Shown: one piece after another, positions 5,802 to 5,944 of the stretch
Numbering within the stretch: the stretch's first letter is position 1
Layout: the number at the start of each line of letters is the position of its first letter
DNA from: Bacillota bacterium
GTDB taxonomy: Bacteria; Bacillota; Clostridia; Peptostreptococcales; Anaerovoracaceae
Length of the DNA stretch: 5,944 nt
Direction of reading: 5' to 3'
NCBI GenBank assembly: GCA_021443825.1
Contig: JABUTE010000148.1
Coordinates: forward strand, 1-5,944
The notes under the pieces: generated by a model
Told to the model about the DNA's origin: nothing
The model's database searches: none
The model's input: the letters and a program-made list of their open reading frames with translations, nothing else
Position numbers and translations under genes: made by a program

Positions 5802-5944
5802 AAAAATACATCTCTGTGCTGGAGCTTATGATCCGCCAAAAATTGTATAAGGTGCTGCTCATTATCCTTTTGATGGCAGCGGTGCAGGTCGCAGGCTACT
5901 ATGCTCTGGGCTGCGCCGGCGATGCGTCCTTTGAGGTATGTTTC
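5798..5944 (+). CDS. Membrane protein, N-terminal part (possible ABC-2 type permease), cut by window end
   Basis: The first 49 codons of a gene that runs off the window. The ATG at 5798 overlaps the regulator stop (ATGA) and has GGGAGG at 5785-5790 with 7 bases spacing, a better ribosome site than the regulator itself has. The protein opens with a basic, amphipathic stretch (MKKYISVLELMIRQKLYK) and then one hydrophobic segment at about residues 18-38. This is the usual beginning of an ABC-2 type permease or similar multi-span protein, where an N-terminal cytosolic helix precedes the first membrane helix. Coupling to a YtrA-like regulator supports a transporter component, but the visible part has no diagnostic motif, so the function remains open. 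Confidence 0.75.
   Translation, partial: MKKYISVLELMIRQKLYKVLLIILLMAAVQVAGYYALGCAGDASFEVCF

Noticed and set aside
1..5944. Mobile elements, CRISPR repeats, tRNA genes, toxin-antitoxin or phage-defence genes
   Set aside because: None was seen on either strand; apart from the operator copies and local dyads there are no notable repeats.

Overview
The window is a stretch of bacterial chromosome that reads as a moderately GC-rich Firmicute, most likely of the class Clostridia. Signs of this are strong AGGAGG-type ribosome binding sites, T-rich intrinsic terminators, a short two-helix SecG with a GTG start, a YtrA-like GntR regulator translationally coupled to a membrane-protein gene, and a pgk-tpiA-(x)-secG order resembling the Clostridia gap-pgk-tpiA-gpmI-secG layout. 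The genus cannot be fixed from the sequence. All genes lie on the + strand and are densely packed. I see no mobile element, CRISPR array, tRNA or rRNA.

Layout: (1) 1-879: the 3' part of endonuclease III (nth, DNA base-excision repair), directly abutted by trmL (tRNA wobble 2'-O-methyltransferase). (2) 880-983: a 104-base gap with no terminator, holding a GC hairpin and a TATATATA run. (3) 984-3643: pgk and tpiA (lower glycolysis), then a PAP2-type membrane phosphatase, with 9- and 20-base gaps, so probably one transcript. (4) 3644-4046: an AT-rich promoter block, secG (Sec translocon subunit) and an intrinsic terminator. (5) 4079-5334: iadA (isoaspartyl dipeptidase) with a strong ribosome site just behind the secG terminator, then two hairpins, the second a clear terminator. 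(6) 5349-5944: a near-consensus promoter embedded in a 10-bp perfect inverted repeat, a second imperfect copy of that site 31 bp downstream, a small YtrA-like GntR repressor, and the first 49 codons of a membrane protein overlapping it by ATGA.

Most of the window is ordinary housekeeping. The best candidate for something worth following is the right end: a self-controlled GntR/membrane-protein operon with two helically phased operators, probably the start of a GntR-ABC exporter type system cut off by the window edge. Secondary points are the PAP2 gene in the slot usually held by gpmI, the altered PAP2 first motif, and iadA sitting behind the secG terminator with no evident promoter. No complete novel system can be claimed from this sequence alone.
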